Shown here: positions 17,528 to 25,999 of the stretch, in pieces
How the letters are laid out: each line of letters starts with the position of its first letter
Numbering within the stretch: the stretch's first letter is position 1
Source: Ignavibacteria bacterium
GTDB taxonomy: Bacteria; Bacteroidota; Ignavibacteria; Tepidaquicellales; Tepidaquicellaceae
Assembly (NCBI GenBank): GCA_016719565.1
Contig: JADJYU010000003.1
Location: 310,001 to 374,000 of the forward strand
Length of the DNA: 64,000 bases
Direction of reading: 5' to 3'
The notes under the pieces: generated by a model
Told to the model about the DNA's origin: nothing
The model's input: only the letters and a program-made list of their open reading frames with translations
Database searches by the model: none
Position numbers and translations under genes: made by a program

Positions 17528-18503
17528 GTGGATACTTCTAATAACAGCAATAAAAATATAAAGGACACGGATAAATATAGATCAAAGACTTCAGGTGTAA
17601 GCAGTGAAAGACCGGATAAAAAAGGAAAAGACGATAAAGTAAAAAAAACAAAATCCCGTGAGTTTTTTGATGCTTTAGTTTATGCGGGAATAGTTGCATT
17701 CATAATAAAAATATTACTGTTCGAAGCTTTCAGGATTCCGACCGGTTCAATGGAAAAGACTTTATGGGTCGGTGATTTCTTACTTGTAACAAAATTCACT
17801 TACGGAGCTACTACTCCCAGGAACATACCATTCACTGACATACGCATTCCATATATTAAGCTTCCCGGATTTAAAGAACCGCAGAAAGGCGATATTATAG
17901 TGTTTGATTTTCCCGGTGACCGTGACGACATTGAATCACAGGAAGTTGTCAATTATATAAAAAGATGCGTAGCCACTCCTGGTGATACGCTTGTTATCAG
18001 AGATAAAAAAGCTTTATGTAAACGGGGAATTATATCCAAATCCTCCCAACACGGTTTTTGATAAAGTTAACAGACCGGAGAGTTTTGTAAATCCGAGAAT
18101 GTTTCCGATCGGCGCTAAATGGAACGAAGACTGGTACGGACCAATACGCGTTCCGAAAGCAGGTGACAAGATTAAAATCGATTCTTCAAATTTTGACGGA
18201 TGGAAAATGTTTATGATTAAGGAAGGTAATACGGTCAGAATGTCCGGAGACGGGAAAGTTTATATAAACGAAGCCGCACTTCCTGACGGGGAATACACTG
18301 TGAAAAGAGATTATTTATTCATGATGGGAGACAACAGGAACAATTCACTTGACAGCAGATTCTGGGGTTTCATGCCTGTTGAGAATATTGTAGGAGAGGC
18401 GTTAATAATATACTGGTCATGGGATCCAAGCATTTCTTTTCTGAATTTTTTCGATCTGCTGAGTACAACTAGGTGGGAAAGAATCGGAAATATAATCAGA
18501 TAA
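17528..18503 (+). pseudogene. lepB: Signal peptidase I, split by a one-base frameshift
   Basis: The first frame (GTG at 17528 to 18061) has a ~45-residue charged N-terminus, a membrane helix, the catalytic Ser in 'FRIPTGSMEKTLWVGD' (Ser74) and the catalytic Lys in 'YIKRCVATPGD' (Lys145). Homology then continues in the +1 frame from about 18010 ('LYVNGELYPNPPNTVFDK') to box E 'MMGDNRNNSLDSRFWG' and the end at 18503. The switch lies at six A (18005-18010). Five A would give one continuous frame of about 324 residues reading DKKLYVNGELY. The protein is otherwise intact with no missing catalytic residue, so a homopolymer sequencing error or a very recent mutation is likely. It is probably cotranscribed with lepA. 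Confidence 0.88.
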
Positions 18504-18561
18504 CGAATACAACTACATTCACGAGTTATATTTTTACCCGGTGCAATTTTATTAATAAAGC

Positions 18562-19680
18562 ATGTCCGGATTATACATACACATACCTTTTTGCAGAAAG
18601 AGATGTAACTACTGCGATTTCTTTTTTATTACAAATACTAAGCGCAAGACAGAATTTCTGAATGCATTAAGCGCAGAGATCTCTCTCCTTTCAGATCAGT
18701 ACTCCCTTGAAAAATTTGACACAGTTTTTCTCGGAGGAGGCACGCCGACAGTTTTAACTTCAGATGAGATCAGTGATGTTATAAAAACTTTGAGAGACAA
18801 TTTTAATATTGATCATAATTCTGAGATCACAATGGAATCCAATCCCGAGGATTTTACGGACGGCAGCATAGAAAATTATCTGAGAGCCGGAATAAACAGA
18901 TTCAGTTTCGGTGTTCAGTCATTCATAGACAGCGAACTGAAATTCTTAACACGTCAGCATACTGCAGAAATGGCGGAGCATGTGATCAGAAATGCTTCGG
19001 GTCTTACCAAAAATATCAGCGTTGACATTATTTATTCATTGCCTTCGCAGACAGACGAGGATGTTAATTGTTCAATAAGCAAAGCAATTGAGTCCGGAGC
19101 AAATCACATTTCCGCTTATTCATTAACATATGAAAAAGGAACAAGTCTTTATAAATCAACTGAAAATGATCCCGGGCTGCTAAAGGATCCGGTCAGGGAT
19201 TCTGAATTTTATTTTAAAGTATCGGAGAGATTGTGTGCAGAAGGATTTGAACATTATGAGATATCTAATTTTGCAAGACCCGGATATAAAAGCAGACATA
19301 ATATGAAATACTGGACGTATGAGAATTACCTTGGACTCGGACCTTCATCACATTCTTTTTTTTTTAAGAAGAGGTGGAATAATGTGAGATCATATTCGGG
19401 ATATGTAAATTCTTTAACTGAAAAAATACTGCCTGTGGAAAATCTTTATGAGCCGGATACAGATTATGTAAAACTTGAATATATAATGTTAGGATTAAGA
19501 AGCGAAGGAATTAATTTCGAGACATACCGGAAATTAACAGGAGAGGATTTCGAGACCAAATATAAAGCGCCGGCTGAAGAGCTATGTTCTGCAGGTCTTG
19601 CTTTTAAATGTGATGGTAAACTGAAACTTACGGAGAAAGGATATTCAATAGCTGATGAAATTACGGCCCGGTATTTTTAG
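18562..19680 (+). CDS. hemW: Radical SAM heme chaperone HemW
   Basis: HemW is a radical-SAM protein that binds heme and delivers it to respiratory enzymes. It was long annotated as oxygen-independent coproporphyrinogen oxidase-like. The cluster motif C11-x3-C15-x2-C18 is in 'IPFCRKRCNYCDFF', followed by GGGTPT. 'SFGVQSF', 'SVDIIYSLPSQT' and 'YEISNFARPGYKSRHN' are family motifs. It lacks the extra N-terminal Cys environment of true HemN. The length of 372 is normal. Its last 20 bases overlap the convergent PAP2 gene. Confidence 0.9.
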   Translation: MSGLYIHIPFCRKRCNYCDFFFITNTKRKTEFLNALSAEISLLSDQYSLEKFDTVFLGGGTPTVLTSDEISDVIKTLRDNFNIDHNSEITMESNPEDFTDGSIENYLRAGINRFSFGVQSFIDSELKFLTRQHTAEMAEHVIRNASGLTKNISVDIIYSLPSQTDEDVNCSISKAIESGANHISAYSLTYEKGTSLYKSTENDPGLLKDPVRDSEFYFKVSERLCAEGFEHYEISNFARPGYKSRHNMKYWTYENYLGLGPSSHSFFFKKRWNNVRSYSGYVNSLTEKILPVENLYEPDTDYVKLEYIMLGLRSEGINFETYRKLTGEDFETKYKAPAEELCSAGLAFKCDGKLKLTEKGYSIADEITARYF

Positions 19681-20629
19681 TAATTATTTTACCGAATGTA
19701 ATTTTCCCTTTATATAATTTATTTGCAATAATGATTGTAACAAGAACAAACGGAATTCCTCCGATCAGATCAATAACATAGTGGTATCTGAGATATACAG
19801 TTGAGAAGATCATTAAGACAGAAAAGGGAAGATAAAAATAAAACGAGTTTGATCTGATTTTATGAGAAAGATAAGTTATCAGAATAATGATGATAGTATG
19901 TCCCGAGGGGAAAGCGTCTCTCTGTGCATACATTTCCGGGTTACTTACATTTTTCGGTATAGATTCACCGAAATCAATAATTCCTCTGATAATTTCTGCG
20001 AAAAAAATTCCGGGTAATTCAATATTCATGCTGGAGAAATCATGCAGCGTAAACCGCGGACCAATAGCAGGAACAACAATATATCCGAGAAACGAAAGAT
20101 AGAAACCTAAAAATACTACAAAGATAGCATACTTTAATTCTTCATATCTGTGCCAGATATATAATTCCATAGCGTAAATTACAGGCATCAGATAAAAAAG
20201 TCCATAGACAATCTGAAGCAGTTCAGTTAAAAACGGGTTACTGAACGCTGAAAGAAATTCAGTAGGATTAACTCCAAACATCCATTGATCTATACTGATC
20301 AGTTCCGGATCATAAAGTTTTGTATCAAAACCAATCATGATCAGATAAATTTCCTTAAAGCAAAACAGGATCATAAAAGACGGGTACCAGAATCTTAAGA
20401 ATCTTGACCAGGACTTTTTCTTTTTCTCAGCTTCCGTTTTTTTTTCATAATGTGATACAAAATAAATTATGAGTATACACAATAATATATTCAGAAACGG
20501 AATAAGTACTGAAAGCAAAACATTACCTGAAGAGAAAACAACAAGCACTGACAGGATCAAAAGAAATATCTGATTTGTGATATCAGGAAGTTCCAGATAA
20601 CTGAAATTTTTTTTAAGGGATCTGAGCAA
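19661..20629 (-). CDS. PAP2-family membrane phosphatase/phosphotransferase (AUR1-like)
   Basis: This 322-residue protein has about eight membrane helices. The PAP2 active-site motifs are seen as 'AFPSGHTIIIILITY' (motif 2, Ser-Gly-His) and 'YLRYHYVIDLIGG' (motif 3, R-x3-H-x3-D with nearby Asp). This layout is that of the PAP2_3 / AUR1-like group, which includes inositol-phosphotransferases and lipid phosphatases. It starts 7 bases after mgtE on the same strand, so the two may be cotranscribed. The substrate is unknown. A lipid head-group reaction is plausible given the CDP-alcohol transferase elsewhere in the window. Confidence 0.8.
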   Translation of the reverse strand: MLRSLKKNFSYLELPDITNQIFLLILSVLVVFSSGNVLLSVLIPFLNILLCILIIYFVSHYEKKTEAEKKKKSWSRFLRFWYPSFMILFCFKEIYLIMIGFDTKLYDPELISIDQWMFGVNPTEFLSAFSNPFLTELLQIVYGLFYLMPVIYAMELYIWHRYEELKYAIFVVFLGFYLSFLGYIVVPAIGPRFTLHDFSSMNIELPGIFFAEIIRGIIDFGESIPKNVSNPEMYAQRDAFPSGHTIIIILITYLSHKIRSNSFYFYLPFSVLMIFSTVYLRYHYVIDLIGGIPFVLVTIIIANKLYKGKITFGKIITKNTGP

Positions 20630-20636
20630 AGATAAT

Positions 20637-22037
20637 TTAAATATTCATTAGTAAAATAGTAGAGACGCTCAGAAAGATAAAGATACCTATCACATCCTGA
20701 AAAGCAGTTTCAAACGGACCTGAAGTAAGAGCCGGATCGAATCCAAGTTTTTTGGATAACATTGGTGAGATCGTGCCGATTATTCCTGCAATATTAATTG
20801 ATACAAACATTGAGATACTGACAGATGCGCCAAATCTGAGTTCATTGGTGTCACTGATTATATACCCGAGTAATCCGACGATCAGCGCAACTACCGAACC
20901 TATGATCAGGTTGGTTTTCATTTGTCTGAATAACGGTACATACCATTTACTCAGAGTGACATTTCCCGTATCAATACCCCTGACCATTATAGCAGCGGAC
21001 TGAAGTCCTGTGTTTCCTGAAATTGCGGAAATTATAGGCATAAAAGCAGCCAGCAGAATTATTTTTTCAAGCATTTCATCATGCATCCTTACAATAAAGA
21101 CTGCAATGAATTCAATGAACAAAGTAATAAGAAGCCATGGAAGTCTGAGTTTAGCTATCTCAAACGGAGATTTTTTCTCAAGCTCTTCAGCGTCGGTACC
21201 TGTCATTCTTGCAACATTTTCGGAATACTCTTCTTCAATAACATCAACAATATCATCAATAGAGATCATGCCTATTAATTTATTATGACTATTGACTACG
21301 GGAGCAGAAACCAGATCATAACTCTGAAATATTTTAGCAACTTCTTCCTGATCAGTATTAGCTTCAATGCTGATCACGTCAGCGTTCATTACATCTTTTA
21401 TATGTACTCCGGGATTTTTTAATGCAACAATAAGTCTTTTAAGTGATATAACTCCTTTCAGAACATTTGCCTTGTCGACTACCCATACATTATAGAACTG
21501 ATCTACTTCATCAGCTTTTTCCTGAATTTCATTTATTGCTTCCGTAACAGTACAGTATTCATGAACGGAAATATACTCTTTTGCCATGATACCGCCGGCG
21601 GTATTTTCGTCATAGCTGAGTAACTCTTTAACTTCCTGATAATCTTCATTATCGATCCTGTCTAAATTTTCAAGTACTTCATCTTTTTTATTTTCATCAA
21701 GATCCGAGACAAAATCAGTTGCATCATCGGAATACATTTCACTGACGATCCCGGAAATTTTTTCACCGCTTAATTTTTCGGTGATCGCATTTTTTCTGTC
21801 ATCACTGATTTCTAAAATTACTTCACTTGCAATTTCATCCTTCAGAAGAGAAAAGATATAAACTGCATCGTCATCTTCTTCAATATTTTCGATCAGAACA
21901 GCGATATCAAAATCATACAGATCAGCTAAAATATTCTTGAGAGCAGCATCAGATTTTTCACGGATAAGTTCAGTGATATCATCAAGCAATTCTTTATCTA
22001 CTTCAAGGACAGATAATTTATTTTTATCAGCTGACAA
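20637..22037 (-). CDS. mgtE: Magnesium transporter MgtE
   Basis: MgtE is a homodimeric Mg2+ channel gated by cytoplasmic Mg2+. The order is an N-terminal superhelical domain (about 20-140, acidic), two CBS domains ('DENTAGGIMAKEYISVHEY' and 'IKDVMNADVISIEANTDQEE', about 148-270), and five membrane helices with 'FMPIISAISGNTGLQSAAIM', the pore region. The length of 466 is typical. A PAP2 gene follows 7 bases later. Confidence 0.94.
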   Translation of the reverse strand: MSADKNKLSVLEVDKELLDDITELIREKSDAALKNILADLYDFDIAVLIENIEEDDDAVYIFSLLKDEIASEVILEISDDRKNAITEKLSGEKISGIVSEMYSDDATDFVSDLDENKKDEVLENLDRIDNEDYQEVKELLSYDENTAGGIMAKEYISVHEYCTVTEAINEIQEKADEVDQFYNVWVVDKANVLKGVISLKRLIVALKNPGVHIKDVMNADVISIEANTDQEEVAKIFQSYDLVSAPVVNSHNKLIGMISIDDIVDVIEEEYSENVARMTGTDAEELEKKSPFEIAKLRLPWLLITLFIEFIAVFIVRMHDEMLEKIILLAAFMPIISAISGNTGLQSAAIMVRGIDTGNVTLSKWYVPLFRQMKTNLIIGSVVALIVGLLGYIISDTNELRFGASVSISMFVSINIAGIIGTISPMLSKKLGFDPALTSGPFETAFQDVIGIFIFLSVSTILLMNI

Positions 22038-22258
22038 GGGAAATTGAATAAAATAGGATTAAAAAATGAATTTCAAATTACTTATAAAGATGTGATTAAT
22101 CAATTGAAAATAATTAATTAGGTACCTGAAAATGAGTATCATTATCTCCGGATTAATGAAGTATATAAATACAATCTTGTCATACACTTTGTACATGTCA
22201 TATATCATTATTTCTCAAAAACAAATTAACTAAATTTACAAAACCAATTTACACTACC

Positions 22259-22903
22259 ATGGATAAAAAAAATTTATTTGAACTCAGAAAAGAATTTCTC
22301 AAAAGAGAGTTGTCAGAAGAGACAATAAGTAACAGCCCATTCGAACAATTTGAAACCTGGTTTTCTGAAGCGCAGAAGCTCGATGAAATGGAAGCAAACA
22401 CAATGTATCTCGCTACATGCTCAGCTGACGGCCATCCAAATGTCAGGACAGTTCTGCTTAAAGAATACAGCAGTAACGGATTTATTTTTTATACAAACTA
22501 CAAAAGCAGAAAAGGAAAAGAGCTTGATGAAAATCCAAATGCAACCCTGCTTTTTTACTGGAAAGAACTTGAAAGACAGGTTCGCATTGAAGGTATCACA
22601 GAGAAAGTCAGCATGGAAGAGTCCGAAAATTATTTTAAGAGCAGGCCTTTTGAAAGCAGGGTAGCTGCAGTTGTTTCCGAACAGAGTAAAGTGATCTCAA
22701 GCCGTGAAGTCCTTAATAAAAAATTTGAGGAATTAAAAATAAAATTCGCGGACGGCAATGTGCCGAAACCGGATAGCTGGGGCGGTTATATTTTAAGACC
22801 GTCAATGATAGAATTCTGGCAGGGCAGGGAAAGCCGGCTTCATGACAGGATCTTGTTTACAAAAAAAGGAAATGAATGGATCACGGAAAGACTGTCGCCT
22901 TAA
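22259..22903 (+). CDS. pdxH: Pyridoxamine 5'-phosphate oxidase
   Basis: PdxH oxidises pyridoxine- or pyridoxamine-phosphate to pyridoxal phosphate using FMN and O2. Seen are 'PFEQFETWFSEAQ', 'MYLATCSADGHPNVRTVLLK' (FMN site), 'GFIFYTNYKSRKGKEL', and the C-terminal 'SWGGYILRPSMIEFWQGRES' with 'RLHDRI'. The end WITERLSP is the family terminus. The length of 214 is standard. The lipoprotein gene downstream overlaps its last 28 bases. Confidence 0.94.
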   Translation: MDKKNLFELRKEFLKRELSEETISNSPFEQFETWFSEAQKLDEMEANTMYLATCSADGHPNVRTVLLKEYSSNGFIFYTNYKSRKGKELDENPNATLLFYWKELERQVRIEGITEKVSMEESENYFKSRPFESRVAAVVSEQSKVISSREVLNKKFEELKIKFADGNVPKPDSWGGYILRPSMIEFWQGRESRLHDRILFTKKGNEWITERLSP

Positions 22904-23355
22904 AATTAATTTTAAATATTCTGATGAATTTTCATTACGCGCTGATTATCTTTTTTACTCTTAATTTTTTTTCATGCACATCTTCTGAACCGGGCAATGA
23001 GATCAGTTCATCATTTTATGAAACAAGATGGATATTAAGATCACTTGACGGAAATAAAGTCTATACTCCCGAGAGTCTGGAAGAAGCTTTTATAAAATTC
23101 TCAAAAGACAAACAGAATGCAAATGGATTCGGCGGATGCAACAGTATCGGAATGACTTATTCCCGTCAAAACAGATCCCTGAAAATCAGCAATATTACGG
23201 CCACGGAAAAATACTGTGATTTCATAAAGGATCAGGAAAAAAAGTTTTTGGATGCGCTGAGTAAAACCGATTCGTATAAGATCTCAGGTAACAGGTTGAG
23301 CCTTTACGGCGAAGGTAAGTTACTTGCCGTTTTTGAGAATACCGGAGTGAAGTGA
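22876..23355 (+). CDS. META/HslJ-like domain lipoprotein
   Basis: This 159-residue protein has a hydrophobic N-terminus leading to a lipobox-like 'LNFFSC', so it is probably a lipoprotein. The META (HslJ) domain follows: 'FYETRWILRSLDG', 'GFGGCNSIGMTY', 'LKISNITATEKYC' and 'FLDALSKTDSYKISGNRLSL'. The role of the domain is unclear; HslJ in E. coli is a heat-shock lipoprotein. The ATG at 22876 is preceded by an AAGGA tract five bases away and overlaps pdxH. An ATG at 22924 would give a more compact signal peptide and is a real alternative. Confidence 0.8.
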   Translation: MDHGKTVALKLILNILMNFHYALIIFFTLNFFSCTSSEPGNEISSSFYETRWILRSLDGNKVYTPESLEEAFIKFSKDKQNANGFGGCNSIGMTYSRQNRSLKISNITATEKYCDFIKDQEKKFLDALSKTDSYKISGNRLSLYGEGKLLAVFENTGVK

Positions 23356-23474
23356 TTGTCAGAGATAATCGGTTTGATTTAATTTTTCAAATTAAACATA
23401 TTGACATGCCTTTTTACAGAGTAAAATAGGCGGATCAAATATTCCCCGGAAATAAATATTAAAGTGATGCAATA

Positions 23475-23548
23475 CGGGATGTAGATCAGTTGGTTAGATC
23501 GCACGTCTGGGGGGCGTGAGGCCGGCAGTTCGAGTCTGCCCATCCCGA
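23475..23548 (+). tRNA. tRNA-Pro (anticodon GGG)
   Basis: The acceptor arms CGGGATG and CATCCCG pair fully. The D stem is GATC/GATC. The anticodon stem CACGT/GCGTG holds the loop CTGGGGG with anticodon GGG. The T arm is GGCAG-TTCGAGT-CTGCC and the discriminator is A. The CCA end is not encoded. Confidence 0.95.
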
Positions 23549-23578
23549 CTCACCTATTTGAAATCAAACACGATAACT

Positions 23579-24319
23579 ATGAAGAATGTAAACAGAGAAA
23601 CCGATGACAATGTTATTTGCGTAAATGACCTGCCTCTTTCCGAAAGACCAAGGGAGAGATTAAGAGAATACGGAGCGGAGAAACTTTCCTCCGCAGAGCT
23701 TCTCGCGCTTCTCATAAATACCGGCACCAAAGGAGAATCAGTAATTACTTTAGCGCAGAGGATCCTCGTAAAATTCGGCTCACTGTCTATGATAATGGAT
23801 GCTTCCCTTGAAGACCTTAAAAATTTTAAAGGACTCGGCGAAGTGAAAGCGGCAAAACTTATGGCAAGTTTCGGCATTACAAAAAAAATCATCAAAGAGC
23901 TCCGCGAAAATGAAAATACAATCCGGGAAAACAAAAAAAAATACAATGCTGTCACAAATCCCGAAGAGCTGTATAAAATTCTTATCTCAAAAGTATCTAA
24001 CTTCACCAAAGAACATTTTTATGTCATTTCACTCGACTCAAGAAATAATTTTATTGGACTGGATGAAATTTCGGTAGGCACACTTACCGCCAGTCTTGTT
24101 CATCCGAGAGAAACATTCGAATCCGCGATCAAAAGACATGCAGCGCATATTATAATAGCGCACAATCATCCTTCAGGAGAAACTGATCCTTCGGAAGATG
24201 ATCTTAAGATCACGAAAAGACTGGTGGAAGCAGGTAAGATAATGGGTATAGACGTGCTGGATCATTTAATTTTTACAAACCATTCCTATATGAGCTTTAA
24301 GGAAGGTTCGCTGATTTAA
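23579..24319 (+). CDS. radC: RadC family (UPF0758) JAB-domain protein
   Basis: This 246-residue protein has an N-terminal helix-hairpin-helix region ('LSERPRERLREYGAEKLSSA', 'LKNFKGLGEVKAAKLMA'). It is followed by a JAB/MPN domain with the metalloprotease-like metal motif 'IIIAHNHPSGETDPSEDD' (His-x-His and Asp). It was named for a supposed repair role, but the biochemical function is unsettled. The ATG at 23579 is chosen. A longer frame would run back into the tRNA-Pro, which cannot be coding. tRNA-Pro lies 30 bases upstream. Confidence 0.92.
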   Translation: MKNVNRETDDNVICVNDLPLSERPRERLREYGAEKLSSAELLALLINTGTKGESVITLAQRILVKFGSLSMIMDASLEDLKNFKGLGEVKAAKLMASFGITKKIIKELRENENTIRENKKKYNAVTNPEELYKILISKVSNFTKEHFYVISLDSRNNFIGLDEISVGTLTASLVHPRETFESAIKRHAAHIIIAHNHPSGETDPSEDDLKITKRLVEAGKIMGIDVLDHLIFTNHSYMSFKEGSLI

Positions 24320-24343
24320 AATTTGTGAAACCGGAAAAGTGAA

Positions 24344-24526
24344 TTACAGCTCTTCCCCTGTTTCAAATTCATTTGTCATATCTTCAAACAGGATCATTGC
24401 CTGATGATAATTGCCGTCCTGTGAGATCGCAACACCGCCTTCTGTTTCCCAGCCCTGATTAAGCATTTCATTTACTTTCTTTACAAGCTCTTCATTACTG
24501 CCTGCAGTTACAATAGTGTATTCCAT
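24344..24526 (-). CDS. DUF1737 domain small protein
   Basis: This 60-residue protein has 'MEYTIVTAGSNEELVKKVNE' then 'LNQGWETEGGVAIS' and 'YHQAMIL', the pattern of DUF1737 (a short alpha/beta domain, often found alone or at the end of larger proteins). The function is unknown. It lies convergent to radC and alone on its strand. Confidence 0.75.
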   Translation of the reverse strand: MEYTIVTAGSNEELVKKVNEMLNQGWETEGGVAISQDGNYHQAMILFEDMTNEFETGEEL

Positions 24527-24739
24527 GATAAGTTAATTTTTGATTTTTAAAAAATTCTGAATTGCTGTTCAAATTATAAATAATTTGGTTTAATAAAAAC
24601 TCCTATTTTGATTTCTTTTATTATCAAATAAATAAATTCAGATCTGTAAATTTTTAAGAACTGCAGAAATAATATACTGCCTATTAATGTTTTCATTGAT
24701 AAATAATTCTATTAAATCTATTTTGGATTTAAAAATTTG

Positions 24740-24994
24740 ATGTCAGCAGAAGAGGTAAGGACTGAATTTTTCAGATTGGTGAACAGGGGAATTGTACTCG
24801 GAACTGTTTGGATATTCGGAATAGGATCGGTCATCGCAATAATATCAGGTTATCAGGCAGGCAGACTTTTGAAAGAATCCGGTGTTTCAATAGCCGGCAG
24901 TAATAAAATTCAAAAATGTTATATGATAGGCGCGCTGGGTATTTTAGTTGATCTCGCAGTGATTTTTATCATAGTGTTTTTCAGGAAAAAATAA
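24740..24994 (+). CDS. Small two-helix membrane protein, hypothetical
   Basis: This 84-residue protein (ATG at 24740) begins MSAEEVRTEFFRLVNRG. It has two hydrophobic helices, about residues 17-38 and 64-81, with a short loop between them. It ends in basic residues (FFRKK). No family is recognised. It is 20 bases upstream of the DnaJ-like gene and may be cotranscribed. Confidence 0.6.
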   Translation: MSAEEVRTEFFRLVNRGIVLGTVWIFGIGSVIAIISGYQAGRLLKESGVSIAGSNKIQKCYMIGALGILVDLAVIFIIVFFRKK

Positions 24995-25014
24995 TTTCTT
25001 TAAATAATTATTAG

Positions 25015-25956
25015 ATGGAATATAAAGATTATTATAAAATTTTAGGTGTAAGTAAAAACGCTACTCAGGATGAGATAAAAAAATCATACAGAAAACTTGC
25101 TCTGAAATATCACCCCGATAAGAATAAGGACAATAAAGAGGCGGAGGAAAAGTTCAAGGAATTGAATGAAGCCAACGAAGTATTAAGGGATAAGGATAAA
25201 AGAAAAAAATACGATGAGCTCGGAGAGAACTGGAAATACTATCAGCAGTCCGGAGGTTCACAGGATTTTGACTGGTCACAGTATGCAAATCAGGACAGCG
25301 GTTACACACAATACACTTATGGTAATGACAGCGGAGACAGATTCGGCGGAGCAGGGTTTTCAGATTTTTTTGAAACACTTTTTGGCGGCGGCGGCTTCCG
25401 GTCTTCAGGAACAGGCGGAAGGAAAAGAGCTGCAAGAGCTAATCTGCGGGGTGAAGATCTGAGCGCTGAAATGAGTATTACTCTCAATGACGCATATAAT
25501 GGATCTGAAAAATTATTTGATCTCGACGGTCAGTCCATTAAGCTGAAAATTAAACCCGGGATTGCAAGCGGTCAGACTTTAAGACTTAGCGGTAAAGGAG
25601 CAGTGACATCAGGCGGCGGAAGTCCGGGTGACCTGCTGTTAAAAATTCATGTCTTACAAGACCCTTTGTTTGAAAGAAAAGGGGACGATCTCTATACTGA
25701 TGTCAGAGTCGATCTCTATACTGCAGTGCTCGGAGGCAAAGCGTCTTTAAAAACTTTTAAGGGAAATATTAAAATAAATATCCCAAAGGAAGCTCAAAGC
25801 GGAAAAGTATTGAGACTGCAGAGACTCGGTATGCCGAAATACGGAAAGACGGATGAGTACGGAGATCTTTATGCTAAGATAATTGTAGAAACTCCGGTAA
25901 ATCTCAGCGATAAAGAACTTAAACTATTCGAAGAGCTTGCTGAACTCAGGAAGTAA
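25015..25956 (+). CDS. cbpA: DnaJ-class co-chaperone without zinc finger (CbpA-like)
   Basis: The N-terminal J domain (about 1-70) has the HPD motif in 'LALKYHPDKNKDNKEAEE'. A Gly/Phe-rich linker follows ('GDRFGGAGFSDFFETLFGGG'). The two C-terminal beta domains that bind unfolded substrate come directly after ('LKIKPGIASGQTLRLSGKGA', 'GKASLKTFKGNIKINIPKEA'). There is no CxxCxGxG zinc region. This is the type II / CbpA layout. It stimulates DnaK ATPase. The length of 313 is normal. Confidence 0.9.
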   Translation: MEYKDYYKILGVSKNATQDEIKKSYRKLALKYHPDKNKDNKEAEEKFKELNEANEVLRDKDKRKKYDELGENWKYYQQSGGSQDFDWSQYANQDSGYTQYTYGNDSGDRFGGAGFSDFFETLFGGGGFRSSGTGGRKRAARANLRGEDLSAEMSITLNDAYNGSEKLFDLDGQSIKLKIKPGIASGQTLRLSGKGAVTSGGGSPGDLLLKIHVLQDPLFERKGDDLYTDVRVDLYTAVLGGKASLKTFKGNIKINIPKEAQSGKVLRLQRLGMPKYGKTDEYGDLYAKIIVETPVNLSDKELKLFEELAELRK

Positions 25957-25999
25957 AAGAACTCCTATTTAATAATTTCTGCCAGGAGATATAAATTTT

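Noticed and set aside
18001..18015. Programmed -1 ribosomal frameshift in lepB at A-AAA-AAG
   Set aside because: The downstream half lies in the +1 frame, not the -1 frame, so a dnaX-type slip would not join the two parts.
23516..23578. Upstream extension of radC
   Set aside because: The extension would translate the 3' half of tRNA-Pro. The ATG at 23579 starts the conserved protein.
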